Shown: in pieces, positions 53,541 to 62,718 of the stretch
Layout of the letters: every line of letters begins with the position of its first letter
Numbering within the stretch: the first letter of the stretch is position 1
Assembly (NCBI GenBank): GCA_963695175.1
Contig: CAVOGG010000006.1
Location: 1 to 64,000, forward strand
Direction: 5' to 3'
Length of the DNA: 64,000 bases
Origin: Fodinibacter sp963695175
GTDB taxonomy: Bacteria; Actinomycetota; Actinomycetes; Actinomycetales; Dermatophilaceae
Program-made: the position numbers and the translations under genes
Notes under the pieces: generated by a model
What the model was told of the DNA's origin: nothing
The model's input: only the letters and a program-made list of their open reading frames with translations
The model's database searches: none

Positions 53541-54871
53541 GCCGGGGCTGGGCCCACGGGCCCTCGCGCGGCGCACCACCCCTCGACCACGATGGTGCGG
53601 TGAGCCCGCCCGACCGACCCTCGCCGTGCGCCCACCGCGAGGCGGGCGTGACGTCGCTGGAGTTCGTCGGCATCTTCCTCGTCGTCGGGGCGGTCGTCGC
53701 GGCCATCGCTCTCGCGCTCAACGGCCAGCGGGTCACCGCCGAGACGGCGTCGGCCCTGTGCTCCATCACCGGGGGCAGCGGGTGCGGGGCGACCGGCGGT
53801 GACGCGACCGCCGGCGATGCGACCGGCTCGACCGGCTCGGGCGACGGCCCGGTGACGGCGCCGTGCGTGGGCGCGCCGAGCGGCGCGGCCGGCCCGGTGC
53901 GTGGAGTGGTGCCGGTGCGCGGCGGCGGCACCGACGGCCCCGGCCTGCGCGTCGCCGTCATGGGCGACGGCACCTTCCGGGTGTCCGGCGCCGCCAGCGA
54001 GCGGGCCGCCGACACGACCTGGGTCGGCCGCACCTTCGGCCCGGCCGCTGCCGGCGCCGAGCCGTTCCTCACCGGTGGTGACCCGCACGTGTGGGCCGCC
54101 TCCTCACCCGCGGCCCTCGCCGAGCTCGTCGCGGCCGGCCGCACCTCGGCGTGGAGCGACTCCCTGGTCGGGGACGACGGGTCGGTGGTCTCACAGGTCG
54201 CCGATGCCGCGATGGGCCTGGTCGGCGGGTCGCGCGGCCTGCCCACCCCGACCGCCGTCTACACCGACACCAGCGCCGAGGCCGGCCTGTCGCTCAACGC
54301 CTACGAGCAGACCCTCGCGCTCGATGCCGGCGGTGAGGCGGTGGGCACGCTGCGCCAGGCCGACGGGTCCACCACGCAGTACGTCGGGGTCAGTGAGACG
54401 CCCACGCAGGGCGTCGCCCGGGCGGACGACCTGGTGCCGATGCTGCTCGAGGTCGACCGCGGTCCGTCGGGCGAGGTCACCTCCGTGCGCACCGTCACCG
54501 ACCACGACCTCACCGCCACCGGCACGACGACGCGCTCGGGGTCGCTGCACGTCGTCCACCTCGGCGTGACCGGGGCGGACGAGCCCGTCATCGCGGCCCT
54601 GGCGTCATCGCTGGGGTCGAGCGACCTCGGCACGCCGGCGTCGTCGCCGAGCGGGGCGCCGGTCCCGCTCTCGCAGAGCGCTGCCGGCTTCACCCGGGCC
54701 GCGACGGCCGGCGGGTACGTCACGCGTCAGGAGCCCGCCGGTGAGGTGGTGGTCGACGACCCCAACGCCCCGCCCCTGACGGCCGGCCTGGCACAGGTGA
54801 TGCGGTCCGCGGCACCCCAGTCGTGGGACGGCGCCACCTGGCGCCCTCGCAGCGTGGGCTGCGCCTCGTGA
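53537..54871 (+). CDS. Pseudopilin-like membrane-anchored protein
   Basis: 444-residue protein with a class III prepilin-like leader: HREAGVTSLEFVGIFLVVGAVVAAIALAL, where cleavage would follow Gly and Glu sits at position +5 as in TadE/Flp proteins. The extracellular part of about 380 residues is Gly/Thr/Ser-rich with a segment VYTDTSAEAGLSLNAYEQTLALD. No known domain is recognised. It directly precedes and overlaps the prepilin peptidase gene, which supports processing by that enzyme. It may be a large pilus subunit or tip protein. Confidence 0.75.
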   Translation: MSRGWAHGPSRGAPPLDHDGAVSPPDRPSPCAHREAGVTSLEFVGIFLVVGAVVAAIALALNGQRVTAETASALCSITGGSGCGATGGDATAGDATGSTGSGDGPVTAPCVGAPSGAAGPVRGVVPVRGGGTDGPGLRVAVMGDGTFRVSGAASERAADTTWVGRTFGPAAAGAEPFLTGGDPHVWAASSPAALAELVAAGRTSAWSDSLVGDDGSVVSQVADAAMGLVGGSRGLPTPTAVYTDTSAEAGLSLNAYEQTLALDAGGEAVGTLRQADGSTTQYVGVSETPTQGVARADDLVPMLLEVDRGPSGEVTSVRTVTDHDLTATGTTTRSGSLHVVHLGVTGADEPVIAALASSLGSSDLGTPASSPSGAPVPLSQSAAGFTRAATAGGYVTRQEPAGEVVVDDPNAPPLTAGLAQVMRSAAPQSWDGATWRPRSVGCAS

Positions 54872-55566
54872 CCGGAGCGCTCGCGGCCGGGCTCCTCGGG
54901 GCGCTCGCCGGTGGGCTGGCCGGCGCGCTCGCCCACCGCTACCTCAGGACCCGTCGCTACCGCTACGCCGACGAGTCGGGGCTGCCCGAGCGCGACACCC
55001 GGTGGGTCCTGGTCGTCACCCCGCTGGCCACCGGGCTGGTCGCGGCGGGGCACGTGCCGGAGCGCCCGGCGCTCGGCGTGCTGCTCGCGGCATCCGTGCC
55101 GGTGCTCGCCGTGCTCAGCGCCATCGACCTCGACACCCGCCGCCTCCCCGACCGCTGGGTGTTCCCCTCGTCGGCGGCCGCCCTCGCCGGGCTGGGTGTC
55201 GTGTCACTGCTCGAGGGCTCGACGGCCCCCCTCACCGCGGGCCTCGTGGCGGGCGCCGTGCTCGGCGCCTTCTACCTCGTCAACGTGGTCGTCGGCGAGC
55301 TCGTGGGCAGCGGGGGCGGGATGGGGCTCGGTGACGCCAAGCTCGGGGTGCTGCTCGGCCTGCTCCTGGGCCCGCTGTCGTGGGCGCACGTCGTCGTGGC
55401 CACCGTGCTCGCGTTCCTCGCCGCGGGGGTCCAGGCCGGGTGGATGGTGCTCGGGCGCGGGGCGGGGCGGGGCGCGCACCTCGCGTTCGGCCCGCACATG
55501 GCGGGTGCCGCCGTGGCAGTGCTCGCCGCCCCAGGGGTGGTCGCCGTCGTCGAGGCGGTCGGATGA
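54868..55566 (+). CDS. Prepilin peptidase, A24 family (TadV/PilD-like)
   Basis: Integral membrane aspartyl protease that cleaves prepilin leaders. The two catalytic Asp motifs are SAIDLDTRRLPD and GMGLGDAKLG. About seven hydrophobic segments over 232 residues. GTG 54868 overlaps the preceding stop. Part of the Tad locus, as the only peptidase seen for the pilin-like proteins. Confidence 0.92.
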   Translation: MTGALAAGLLGALAGGLAGALAHRYLRTRRYRYADESGLPERDTRWVLVVTPLATGLVAAGHVPERPALGVLLAASVPVLAVLSAIDLDTRRLPDRWVFPSSAAALAGLGVVSLLEGSTAPLTAGLVAGAVLGAFYLVNVVVGELVGSGGGMGLGDAKLGVLLGLLLGPLSWAHVVVATVLAFLAAGVQAGWMVLGRGAGRGAHLAFGPHMAGAAVAVLAAPGVVAVVEAVG

Positions 55567-55925
55567 GCGCGCCACTCCCGCGCTTCGGGCCCGGGCCCCG
55601 GCAGCTGGTCGTCGACGGGCGAGCGGTCGCACCGCTCGCGGTGGCCGACACCCCCGCGCAGCGGCGGAAGGGACTGCTGGGCACGAGCGGCGTCGACGGT
55701 GCCCTCTGGATCACCCACTGCCCCAGCGTGCACATGGTCGGGATGCGCTACCCCATCGATGTCGCCGTGCTCGACCGGCACGGGCGGGTGCTGAAGGTCG
55801 CCACCCTGCGGGCCGGGACCGGGATGACGCGCCCGCGGTTGCGCGCCCGCGTCACGGTCGAGGCCGCCGCCGGATCGCTCGCCCAGTGGGGCGTGCAGCG
55901 CGGCTGCGTGCTGAGCATCGGCTGA
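55563..55925 (+). CDS. DUF192 protein
   Basis: 120-residue DUF192 domain: RRKGLLGTSGVDGALWITHCPSVHMVGMRYPIDVAVLD, a typical core. In other bacteria DUF192 proteins are usually exported; here no signal peptide is seen. ATG 55563 overlaps the peptidase stop (ATGA). DUF192 genes often accompany Tad loci in actinobacteria, but the role is not known. Confidence 0.85.
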   Translation: MSAPLPRFGPGPRQLVVDGRAVAPLAVADTPAQRRKGLLGTSGVDGALWITHCPSVHMVGMRYPIDVAVLDRHGRVLKVATLRAGTGMTRPRLRARVTVEAAAGSLAQWGVQRGCVLSIG

Positions 55926-56143
55926 CCCGGCACGACCGTTCGGCCGTGCGGGTGTGACGGGTGGGGCTGCCCGGATGTTGCGAGGCCCGTGTGACGGCCC
56001 GCCCGGACGCGGGCCCATGACGACGGGCCCGCTATGGGCCTTGGGACCCGGGTGTTGGGCCCCGGGGGGCCGCTTAGCGTGTCGAGCATGCCGATCGCGG
56101 GGGGGCCGACGCGGGGGGGCCGCGCCGGGGGCGTCGGCCCGGT

Positions 56144-56722
56144 TCAGCCGAGCCCGCGCCGCAGGCCGCGAGCCCTGGGGTCGACGAGCGCGGCGAGCCC
56201 GAGCAGGGCCACCCCGGCGACGACGATCGACAACGGGTACCGCGAGGGCCCGGCCGTCGTCGGCAGCGCCCAGACGACCGCGTCGCGCATCTGCGGGCCG
56301 CTGCACATGAGGCGGTCGTTGGCGCCGGTCGTGCCGACGTGCACGCTCGGCTCGAGGGAGGTCTGGGCGACCACCCGGGTGCCGAGGACGTCGGCATCGG
56401 CGGGCACCCGCAGGCTCCGGTCACCCTCGGTCGTGAACAGGGTGCACCCGAGATCCGCCGGTCCTGGCACGCTCCCGTCGCGCAGCGGAGCCACGAAGAG
56501 GGTGGTGCCGGAGTCGAACCACGGGCTCCTTCCGGCCAGCGTCGTCTCTCCGGGCAGCAGCTGCTGCGGCTCCGGTCGGTCCATCGACCACGCGACGACT
56601 CCCACGACGATCGCGGTCAGCCCCAGCAGTGCGCTGAGCGCGCCCAGGGCGAGCGCGATGCCGTGGGAGCGGCGGCTGTTGGTCCGGCGGCGCCGGCGCG
56701 CCTGCCTCGTCGAGTTCTTCAT
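56144..56722 (-). CDS. Membrane protein of unknown function
   Basis: 192-residue protein with a very basic N-terminus (RQARRRRRTNSRR), a membrane helix (GIALALGALSALLGLTAIVVGVVAW), an extracellular part of about 110 residues with two Cys (LGCTLFTTEG, RLMCSG), and a second helix (SIVVAGVALLGLAALVD) before a short basic tail. ATG 56722 with an AAAGGA site. It is the only leftward gene in the Tad region and is divergent from the gene at 56820. Confidence 0.75.
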   Translation of the reverse strand: MKNSTRQARRRRRTNSRRSHGIALALGALSALLGLTAIVVGVVAWSMDRPEPQQLLPGETTLAGRSPWFDSGTTLFVAPLRDGSVPGPADLGCTLFTTEGDRSLRVPADADVLGTRVVAQTSLEPSVHVGTTGANDRLMCSGPQMRDAVVWALPTTAGPSRYPLSIVVAGVALLGLAALVDPRARGLRRGLG

Positions 56723-56819
56723 GGTTCCTTTCATCGTGGGCGAGGGTCGGGTCTGGATAAACTCCAGCCTGCGCACGGGCCCATCGTCCATGCCGGGGGA
56801 CGTGCTGGGGGAGTTAGGA

Positions 56820-57626
56820 ATGTCGTTGTCGATCTGTGTCGTCGATCCTTCGCGTGCCACCACCGAGATCGAGGACTGGGGTTTCGGCGACGACGTCGCC
56901 GTCGTCACCGGGCGGCTCGGCGGCCCCGCGCTCGCGGCGCGGCTGCGTCCCGGCATCCGGCCCGGTTCCCGACTGGTCGTGCTGCACCGCCCGGCCGACC
57001 TGCCGGCGGCGGCACTCGTCGCCAACGTCGTCTCCGGTGCCCTTCCCCAGCTCGCGGTGACCCGTCTGCCGGTGGGGTCGAGCCTGCTGGGCGCCACCGT
57101 GCTCGGCCTCGAGGCGGCGCGCATCGAGGGGGAGTCGGACGGCACGCGGGTCACCCGGCTCGCCGGCACCCTCGACGGCGCCACCAGCGGCGCGTGGCTG
57201 TCCCGCGTCACCCGGCTCGCCTCGCCGAGCCCGAGCTTCGGCCAGCACCTGCGCTCCCTGCTGCCCGGCGGCCCGCGCTTCGTCGCCGTCCACGGGCCGC
57301 ACGGCGGGGTGGTCCGGGCCGAGCCCGACGGGTACGACGGGTCGTCCTCGGGCCGGCTCGTCATCGGCGCCCCGGCCGACTCCGTGGCCGCCGAGCAGCT
57401 GCGAGCGTGGTACGGCAGCGACGACGTCGTGCACGTACCGCCGGTGCTCGCCGACGCCCGCCTGGTCTACGGCAACGCGGGGGCTGAGTTCACCGTCGTC
57501 ACCGAGGCGCTCGCCGACCCCGGCCCGGTGGTCGGCACGTGCCCCGTGTGCCACGACGCGCTGCACGGCACCGCCTGCGCGTTCTGCCACGTCAACCCCC
57601 GCACCACCGAGGAGAGCACCGCATGA
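56820..57626 (+). CDS. Unknown protein of the Tad locus with C-terminal zinc ribbon
   Basis: 268-residue protein starting MSLSICVVDPSRATTEIEDWG. No signal or membrane segment. It ends in a four-Cys knuckle, CPVCHDALHGTACAFC, likely to bind zinc. ATG 56820 has a GGGGAG site. Its stop overlaps the cpaB start, so it belongs to the Tad operon and is probably the first gene of the transcript. A cytoplasmic assembly or regulatory part is possible; not recognised. Confidence 0.75.
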   Translation: MSLSICVVDPSRATTEIEDWGFGDDVAVVTGRLGGPALAARLRPGIRPGSRLVVLHRPADLPAAALVANVVSGALPQLAVTRLPVGSSLLGATVLGLEAARIEGESDGTRVTRLAGTLDGATSGAWLSRVTRLASPSPSFGQHLRSLLPGGPRFVAVHGPHGGVVRAEPDGYDGSSSGRLVIGAPADSVAAEQLRAWYGSDDVVHVPPVLADARLVYGNAGAEFTVVTEALADPGPVVGTCPVCHDALHGTACAFCHVNPRTTEESTA

Positions 57627-58354
57627 ACCCCCGCCAGCGCCGAGGGCTGCTCTTCGTCCTCGTCTCGTTCGTCGTCGCGGTGGGCACCTTCTTCGCCGTG
57701 TCCGCCTACGTCGCGAACGTCAACTCCCAGGTGGGGTCCCGGGTGACCGTCTACCAGGCGCGCCAGGCGGTCGGCGCCTACACGCCGCTCGGCCCCGACA
57801 ACCTCGAGGCCGTCGAGGTGCCCGAGCGCTGGGTGTCGAAGTCGTCGGTGCTCTCGCTCGACGAGCTCCAGGGCCGCCGGATCGGCTTCCGGCTCAACCC
57901 CGGCACGACCGTGAGCTCCGACATGCTCATTCCCAGCAGCGCGCTGTCGTCCACCGAGCGTGAGGTCGCCATCAACGTCGACTCCGTCACCGGAGTGGCC
58001 GGCCGCGTGCGCCCCGGTGACCGCGTCGACATCTACGCCGTGTTCGCCGACGTGCCCGGGCTCCCGAAGTCGGTGCGCATCCTCGTGCGCGACGTGCGCA
58101 TCGTCTCCATCGCCGGCGAGCAGACGGTCACCCAGAGCAGCGCCGCGGGTGGCACGGCGGAGCAGAAGGTCATCCCCGTCACCCTCGCCCTCGAGCCCGA
58201 CCAGGCCCTGTCGGTCTCGTACGCGGCGGCGTTCGCGGCCGAGGTGCGCCTCGTGGCCCTGCCCAACGACGTCGGCACCAACCGGCAGGGCGAACCGAAC
58301 AACTACGACGCCTCCGAGCTCGGTGGCAAGGCCGTTCTCGAGAAGGCGAACTGA
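57623..58354 (+). CDS. Flp pilus assembly protein CpaB/RcpC
   Basis: Periplasm-side component of Tad machines, 243 residues. One N-terminal membrane helix (GLLFVLVSFVVAVGTFFAVSAYV), then a SAF domain (VYQARQAVGAYTPLGPDNLEAVEVP) and the CpaB core (INVDSVTGVAGRVRPGDRVDIYAVF). ATG overlaps the preceding stop; its stop overlaps the next gene. Confidence 0.9.
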   Translation: MNPRQRRGLLFVLVSFVVAVGTFFAVSAYVANVNSQVGSRVTVYQARQAVGAYTPLGPDNLEAVEVPERWVSKSSVLSLDELQGRRIGFRLNPGTTVSSDMLIPSSALSSTEREVAINVDSVTGVAGRVRPGDRVDIYAVFADVPGLPKSVRILVRDVRIVSIAGEQTVTQSSAAGGTAEQKVIPVTLALEPDQALSVSYAAAFAAEVRLVALPNDVGTNRQGEPNNYDASELGGKAVLEKAN

Positions 58355-60135
58355 TGCGCATCCTCATCGGCATGTCGAACGGGACCATCGAGTCCGACCT
58401 GAGGTCGCTGCTCGAGGAGCTCGACGACACCCAGGTCATCGGCGTCGCGCAGACGAGCAGCATGGTGCTCGACTACGCATCACGGCTCGACCCCGACATC
58501 GTCGTGCTCCACGAGCACCTGGGGCCCGAGCCGGTGCTGCAGACCATCCGCGACTTCGGCGCGCGGCACCCGAGCGTGGCGGTGCTCGAGGTCTCGGCCG
58601 AGCGCACGCCCACGACCGTCATCCGGGCGATGGAGGCCGGCGCCCGCGGGGTCATTGCGCACCCGTTCGCGTTCGAGGACCTCTCGGCCAAGGTCACCGC
58701 GGCCAGCGACTGGTCGCGGCAGATGAAGCGCATCCTCGCCGGTGCCATCGCCCAGGCGGGCTCGGCCCGCGGCAAGGTGATGGCGGTGGTCGGCGCCAAG
58801 GGGGGCGTGGGAACGACGACCCTCGCGACGCATCTGGCCCTGGACCACCTGACCGCCAACCCCAACCGGCGGGTGTGCCTGGTCGACCTCGACTTGGAGA
58901 AGGGCGACGTCAGCGCGGTGCTCGACGTGCGGCAGGCGGTGTCCATCGCCGACCTCGCGAAGGTGCACCAGGACCTCTCCGGCAGCACCGTCAACGACGC
59001 CGTCGTGCAGCACGAGTGCGGCCTGAACCTGCTGCTCGGCCCGGCCGACGTGCGGCTGACCGAGCTGATCACCGCAGAGGCGCTGCGCCCGATCTTCGCG
59101 CTGCTGCGCCGTGAGTTCGACCTCGTCGTCGTCGACGGCGGCGGCTCGGTCTCGCCCGCCCAGGCCTCGGTCGTCGAGCTCGCCGACGAGACGGTCGTCG
59201 TCACCACCGCTGACGTGCTCGCGGTGCGGGCGATGCGCAAGCGGATCCTCGCGTGGGAGGCGCTCGGCGTCACCGACGAGAGTGCGCTGCGGGTCATCGT
59301 CAACAAGGTCGACCGCTCGAGCATCTTCCCCGCTTCCGCGGTGGCCCAGCTCACCTCCGCCGTGGTCCTCACGGCGACCGTTCCGTTGTCGGTGCGCGCG
59401 CTGGAGCCGGCGATGAACGAGCGCGACCCCCGCGCCGTCACCGAGGTGGCGTGGTGGCGCCTGATGACCCAGCTGCGGCGCGAGCTCGACCTCGAGGACG
59501 CCCGGCCGGCGGCCGTGAAGCCGTCGCGCGGGGCGCGCGGTCGTCGGCCCGCCGAGCGCGAGCATGAGGTCCCGGCGGCGGGAACGGCGGGCGAGGAGCA
59601 GAACGCTCCCGCCGGCTCGGTGGCCCGGCTGGGCCGGCGCGGCGGCGTCCGGGGCGAGCGGACTGCAGCCCCGGCCTCCGAGGTCGCCGCCGCCGCTGCT
59701 GCCGCGGAGGCCGCTGCCGCCGCCGCCGAGGAGGCCGCTGCCGCCGCTGCGGATGCCGCGGCAGTCGCCGAGGTCGCCGAGGTCGGGGGACGCCGCCGGC
59801 GCGAGGCCGGCCAGGTGGCCCTGGAGAACGTGGTGCTGCTCCCGCTCATCCTCTTCATCGCCCTCGCGGCGTGGCAGGTGGTCGCCATCGGGCTGACCTT
59901 CGTCATGTCGGGCAACGCCTCGCGGGTCGCGGCTCGCGAGTACTCGGTCACCGGCAGCCAGTCCAGCGCCCAGGCGGCGGCTCGCGACCGCTCTCCGTGG
60001 GCCTTCGACGACCTCACCGTCTCGGTCTCCGGCGACGAGGTGACCGTGCGGATGCAGATTCCCGCGGCCGGCCCCGCCAGCCTGAAGTTCCCCCAGCAGC
60101 TGACATCGACGCGGTCGGCGGTGAGCGAGCGATGA
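58354..60135 (+). CDS. CpaE/TadZ-type ATPase fused to a TadE-like pseudopilin
   Basis: 593-residue protein. Residues 1-125 resemble a response-regulator-like receiver (MRILIGMSNGTIESDLRSLL, VIRAMEAGARGVIAHPF). Residues about 140-390 are a ParA/MinD-like ATPase (VMAVVGAKGGVGTTTLATHLA, VCLVDLDLEKGDVSAVLDV) as in CpaE/TadZ. An Ala/Glu-rich linker (AAAAEAAAAAAEEAAAAAAD) follows. From about residue 490 there is a TadE-type unit: REAGQVALENVVLLPLILFIALAAWQVV, one membrane helix and about 80 residues beyond it. No stop or start codon separates the parts. Such a fusion would tie the localising ATPase to a membrane pseudopilin. Confidence 0.85.
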   Translation: MRILIGMSNGTIESDLRSLLEELDDTQVIGVAQTSSMVLDYASRLDPDIVVLHEHLGPEPVLQTIRDFGARHPSVAVLEVSAERTPTTVIRAMEAGARGVIAHPFAFEDLSAKVTAASDWSRQMKRILAGAIAQAGSARGKVMAVVGAKGGVGTTTLATHLALDHLTANPNRRVCLVDLDLEKGDVSAVLDVRQAVSIADLAKVHQDLSGSTVNDAVVQHECGLNLLLGPADVRLTELITAEALRPIFALLRREFDLVVVDGGGSVSPAQASVVELADETVVVTTADVLAVRAMRKRILAWEALGVTDESALRVIVNKVDRSSIFPASAVAQLTSAVVLTATVPLSVRALEPAMNERDPRAVTEVAWWRLMTQLRRELDLEDARPAAVKPSRGARGRRPAEREHEVPAAGTAGEEQNAPAGSVARLGRRGGVRGERTAAPASEVAAAAAAAEAAAAAAEEAAAAAADAAAVAEVAEVGGRRRREAGQVALENVVLLPLILFIALAAWQVVAIGLTFVMSGNASRVAAREYSVTGSQSSAQAAARDRSPWAFDDLTVSVSGDEVTVRMQIPAAGPASLKFPQQLTSTRSAVSER

Positions 60136-60476
60136 GACGCCGCGGCGAGCGCGGCACGGCATCCCTGGAGTTCCTGGCCCTCGGGCCGTTCGTGCTGCTC
60201 GTCGGCTTCCTGGTGTGGCAGCTCGCGGTCGGGGCCTGGGCCGCGACCTCCGCCAACGAGGCCGCCCGCGCCGCTGCCCGCGCGGCCAGCCTCGGCCAGG
60301 ACCCCGGCCGGGCCGCCGAGCGCGCCCTGCCCGGCGGGCTGCGCAACCACACCCTCACCGGGGGTCGGTCCGGCGACGGCTACCGCTACACGGTGCGGGT
60401 CGAGGTCCCGGCCTTCTCCGCCGTCGGGCTCGACCCGGTGAGCCGCACCGTCGAGATGCCGGCGGAGCGACCGTGA
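60132..60476 (+). CDS. TadE-family pseudopilin
   Basis: 114-residue protein with a prepilin-type leader, RRRGERGTASLEFLALGPFVLLVGFLVWQ, with Glu at the +5 position and a single membrane helix. The remainder is short and extracellular. It overlaps genes on both sides. Second TadE-like unit of the operon after the fused one. Confidence 0.88.
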   Translation: MRRRGERGTASLEFLALGPFVLLVGFLVWQLAVGAWAATSANEAARAAARAASLGQDPGRAAERALPGGLRNHTLTGGRSGDGYRYTVRVEVPAFSAVGLDPVSRTVEMPAERP

Positions 60477-61801
60477 GCAGGTCCTACGGCTCGTTCATCG
60501 GCGCCGCGGCGGCCGGGCGGGTCGGCACCGAGGACGACTCGCTGATCACGACCTTCCGTCGCCTCCTCCTCGAGGAGGTCGACCTCCACGAGCTGAGCAA
60601 GCTCGAGCCGAGCCAGCGTCGCGCGCGCCTGGAGCGCGTCATCGCCCACCTCGTCTCGCGCGAGGGCGTCATCCTCTCGACGAGCGAGCGCAACCTGCTC
60701 GTGCGGCGGGTGGTCGACGAAGCGGTCGGCCTCGGTGTGCTCGAGCCGATCCTCGCCGACCCGACGGTGAGCGAGATCATGATCAACGGGCACGAGACGA
60801 TCTACGTCGAGCGCAGCGGCCGGCTGGAGCGGTGGCCCAGCGGGTTCACGAACGAGGAGCAGCTGCTCCAGACGATCGACCGCATCGTCTCCACGGTCAA
60901 CCGGCGCGTCGACGAGTCGAGCCCGATGGCCGACGCCCGGCTGCCGGCCGACACCCGGATGCCGCGCGGTGCCCGCGTCAACGTCGTGCTCCCCCCGCTC
61001 TCCCTCAACGGGCCCACGGTGACGATCCGGCTGTTCCCGACCGCCATCTCGCTCCCGCGCCTCATCGAGTGGGGCTCGCTCAACGCCGACCTCGCCGCGC
61101 TGCTCCAGGCCTGCGTCGAGGCACGGCTCAACGTCGTCGTGTCCGGCGGCACCGGCTCGGGCAAGACCACGCTGCTCAACGCGCTCTCCAGCTTCATCTC
61201 GACCAAGGAGCGCATCGTCACCATCGAGGATGCCGCCGAGCTGAGCCTGGACCAGCCGCACACCATCCGCCTCGAGACCCGCCCGCCGAACATCGAGGGC
61301 CGCGGGCAGGTCACCATCCGCGACCTCGTGCGCAACTCGCTGCGCATGCGACCCGACCGGATCATCGTCGGGGAGTGTCGCGGCGGCGAGGCGCTCGACA
61401 TGCTGCAGGCGATGAACACCGGCCACGAGGGGTCGCTCACCACGGTGCACGCCAACAGCCCCGGCGACGCCCTCGCCCGGCTCGAGACGCTGGCCACGAT
61501 GAGCGACGTCGAGGTGCCGTTCCACGCCATCCGCGACCAGGTGAACTCGGCCATCGACGTCATCGTGCAGCTCAACCGGCACTCCGACGGTGCCCGGCGG
61601 GTCGTCGAGACCTCCTACCTGGCCTCGCGGCGGCAGGAGGACTTCGACCTCGTGCCGCTCGTCACCTGGGACCCGATGCACGTCGACGACGTCGCCCGCA
61701 CCCGCGGCCGGTTCGTCACGCACCAGGTGCCTGAGGCGCTGCGGCGCCGGCTCGCCGAGGCGGGCGTCGCGCTCCCGGCCTTTCTGGAGCAGGCGTCGTG
61801 A
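60473..61801 (+). CDS. Tad secretion ATPase CpaF/TadA
   Basis: Type II/IV secretion-family hexameric ATPase powering pilus assembly, 442 residues. An N-terminal CpaF helical region, then DPTVSEIMINGHETIYVERSG, Walker A VSGGTGSGKTTLLNAL, the Asp box EDAAELSLDQPH, Walker B RPDRIIVGECRGGEALDMLQAMNTGHEGSLTTVHANSP. GTG 60473 overlaps the preceding stop. Confidence 0.96.
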   Translation: MSRSYGSFIGAAAAGRVGTEDDSLITTFRRLLLEEVDLHELSKLEPSQRRARLERVIAHLVSREGVILSTSERNLLVRRVVDEAVGLGVLEPILADPTVSEIMINGHETIYVERSGRLERWPSGFTNEEQLLQTIDRIVSTVNRRVDESSPMADARLPADTRMPRGARVNVVLPPLSLNGPTVTIRLFPTAISLPRLIEWGSLNADLAALLQACVEARLNVVVSGGTGSGKTTLLNALSSFISTKERIVTIEDAAELSLDQPHTIRLETRPPNIEGRGQVTIRDLVRNSLRMRPDRIIVGECRGGEALDMLQAMNTGHEGSLTTVHANSPGDALARLETLATMSDVEVPFHAIRDQVNSAIDVIVQLNRHSDGARRVVETSYLASRRQEDFDLVPLVTWDPMHVDDVARTRGRFVTHQVPEALRRRLAEAGVALPAFLEQAS

Positions 61802-62718
61802 TCGCCGCCATCTTCGTCGGCGCCGTCGCCGCGGCCGTTCTCGCGCTGCTGGGCGTGCGGGAGTTCGGCCGGGCCGCCCGCGACCGGCACGTCGCCATCA
61901 CCGGCGCCGAGACCGGCCTCACCGACGACGAGCCCAACCTGCTCGAGGTGCTCGACCTTCGCTTCCGGCGCACCCGGGCCGGCCGGTGGCTGGTGCGCGA
62001 GCTCGACGTCGCCGGCATCAACCGCCGCCCGTCGGTGGTCTTCCTCGGCGGGCTCGCGGTCGGCGTCATCGGCTCGGTCCTGTTGTGGACGCTGCTCGCG
62101 CCGCTGCTCGGCGTCATCGGGAGCCTGCTCGGCCTGCTCGCCGTGCGCGCCTACCTGCGCCGGGCCCGCGAGCGCCGCCGGGAGGCCTTCGTCGGGCAGC
62201 TGCCCGAGCTCGCCCGGGTGCTGGCGAACGCCAGCTACGCGGGCCTGTCGCTGCCGACCGCCATCGCCATCGCCGGCGACGAGCTGCCCGAGCCGGCGCG
62301 CACCGAGCTGTCGCGGGTCGCCACCCGGTTGCGCTTCGGGTCGCCGCTCGCGCGGGCGCTGGAGGAGCTGCGTGAGCGGGTCGGGTCGCGAGAGACGTCG
62401 GTGCTCATCTCGACGCTCGTCGTCGCCTCGCGCAGCGGCGGCTCGCTCGTCACGGCCCTGCGCGACATCGCCGAGACCCTCGAGCAGCGCAAGGAGACCC
62501 GCCGCGAGGTGCGCACCGTGCTCGCCCAGCCGGTCGTCACGTCGTACTTCGTCATCGTGCTCGGTGTCGTCATGCTCCTCATGCTCAACGTGATGCAGCC
62601 CGGCACGGTCGACAAGATGACCCGCCAGCCGCTGGGGCAGGTCGCGCTCCTGCTCGCGTTCGCCATCTTCGGGTCCGGCTTCTACGCCATCCGCAAGATG
62701 ACGAGGTTCGACATATGA
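61798..62718 (+). CDS. Tad inner-membrane protein TadB
   Basis: Type II secretion F-domain platform protein, 306 residues, with hydrophobic segments at the start, near residues 78-120 and at the C-terminus. F-domain: LPELARVLANASYAGLSLPTAIAIAG, then SVLISTLVVASRSGGSLVTALRDIAETLEQRKETRREVRTV. GTG 61798 overlaps the ATPase stop. Confidence 0.93.
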   Translation: MIAAIFVGAVAAAVLALLGVREFGRAARDRHVAITGAETGLTDDEPNLLEVLDLRFRRTRAGRWLVRELDVAGINRRPSVVFLGGLAVGVIGSVLLWTLLAPLLGVIGSLLGLLAVRAYLRRARERRREAFVGQLPELARVLANASYAGLSLPTAIAIAGDELPEPARTELSRVATRLRFGSPLARALEELRERVGSRETSVLISTLVVASRSGGSLVTALRDIAETLEQRKETRREVRTVLAQPVVTSYFVIVLGVVMLLMLNVMQPGTVDKMTRQPLGQVALLLAFAIFGSGFYAIRKMTRFDI

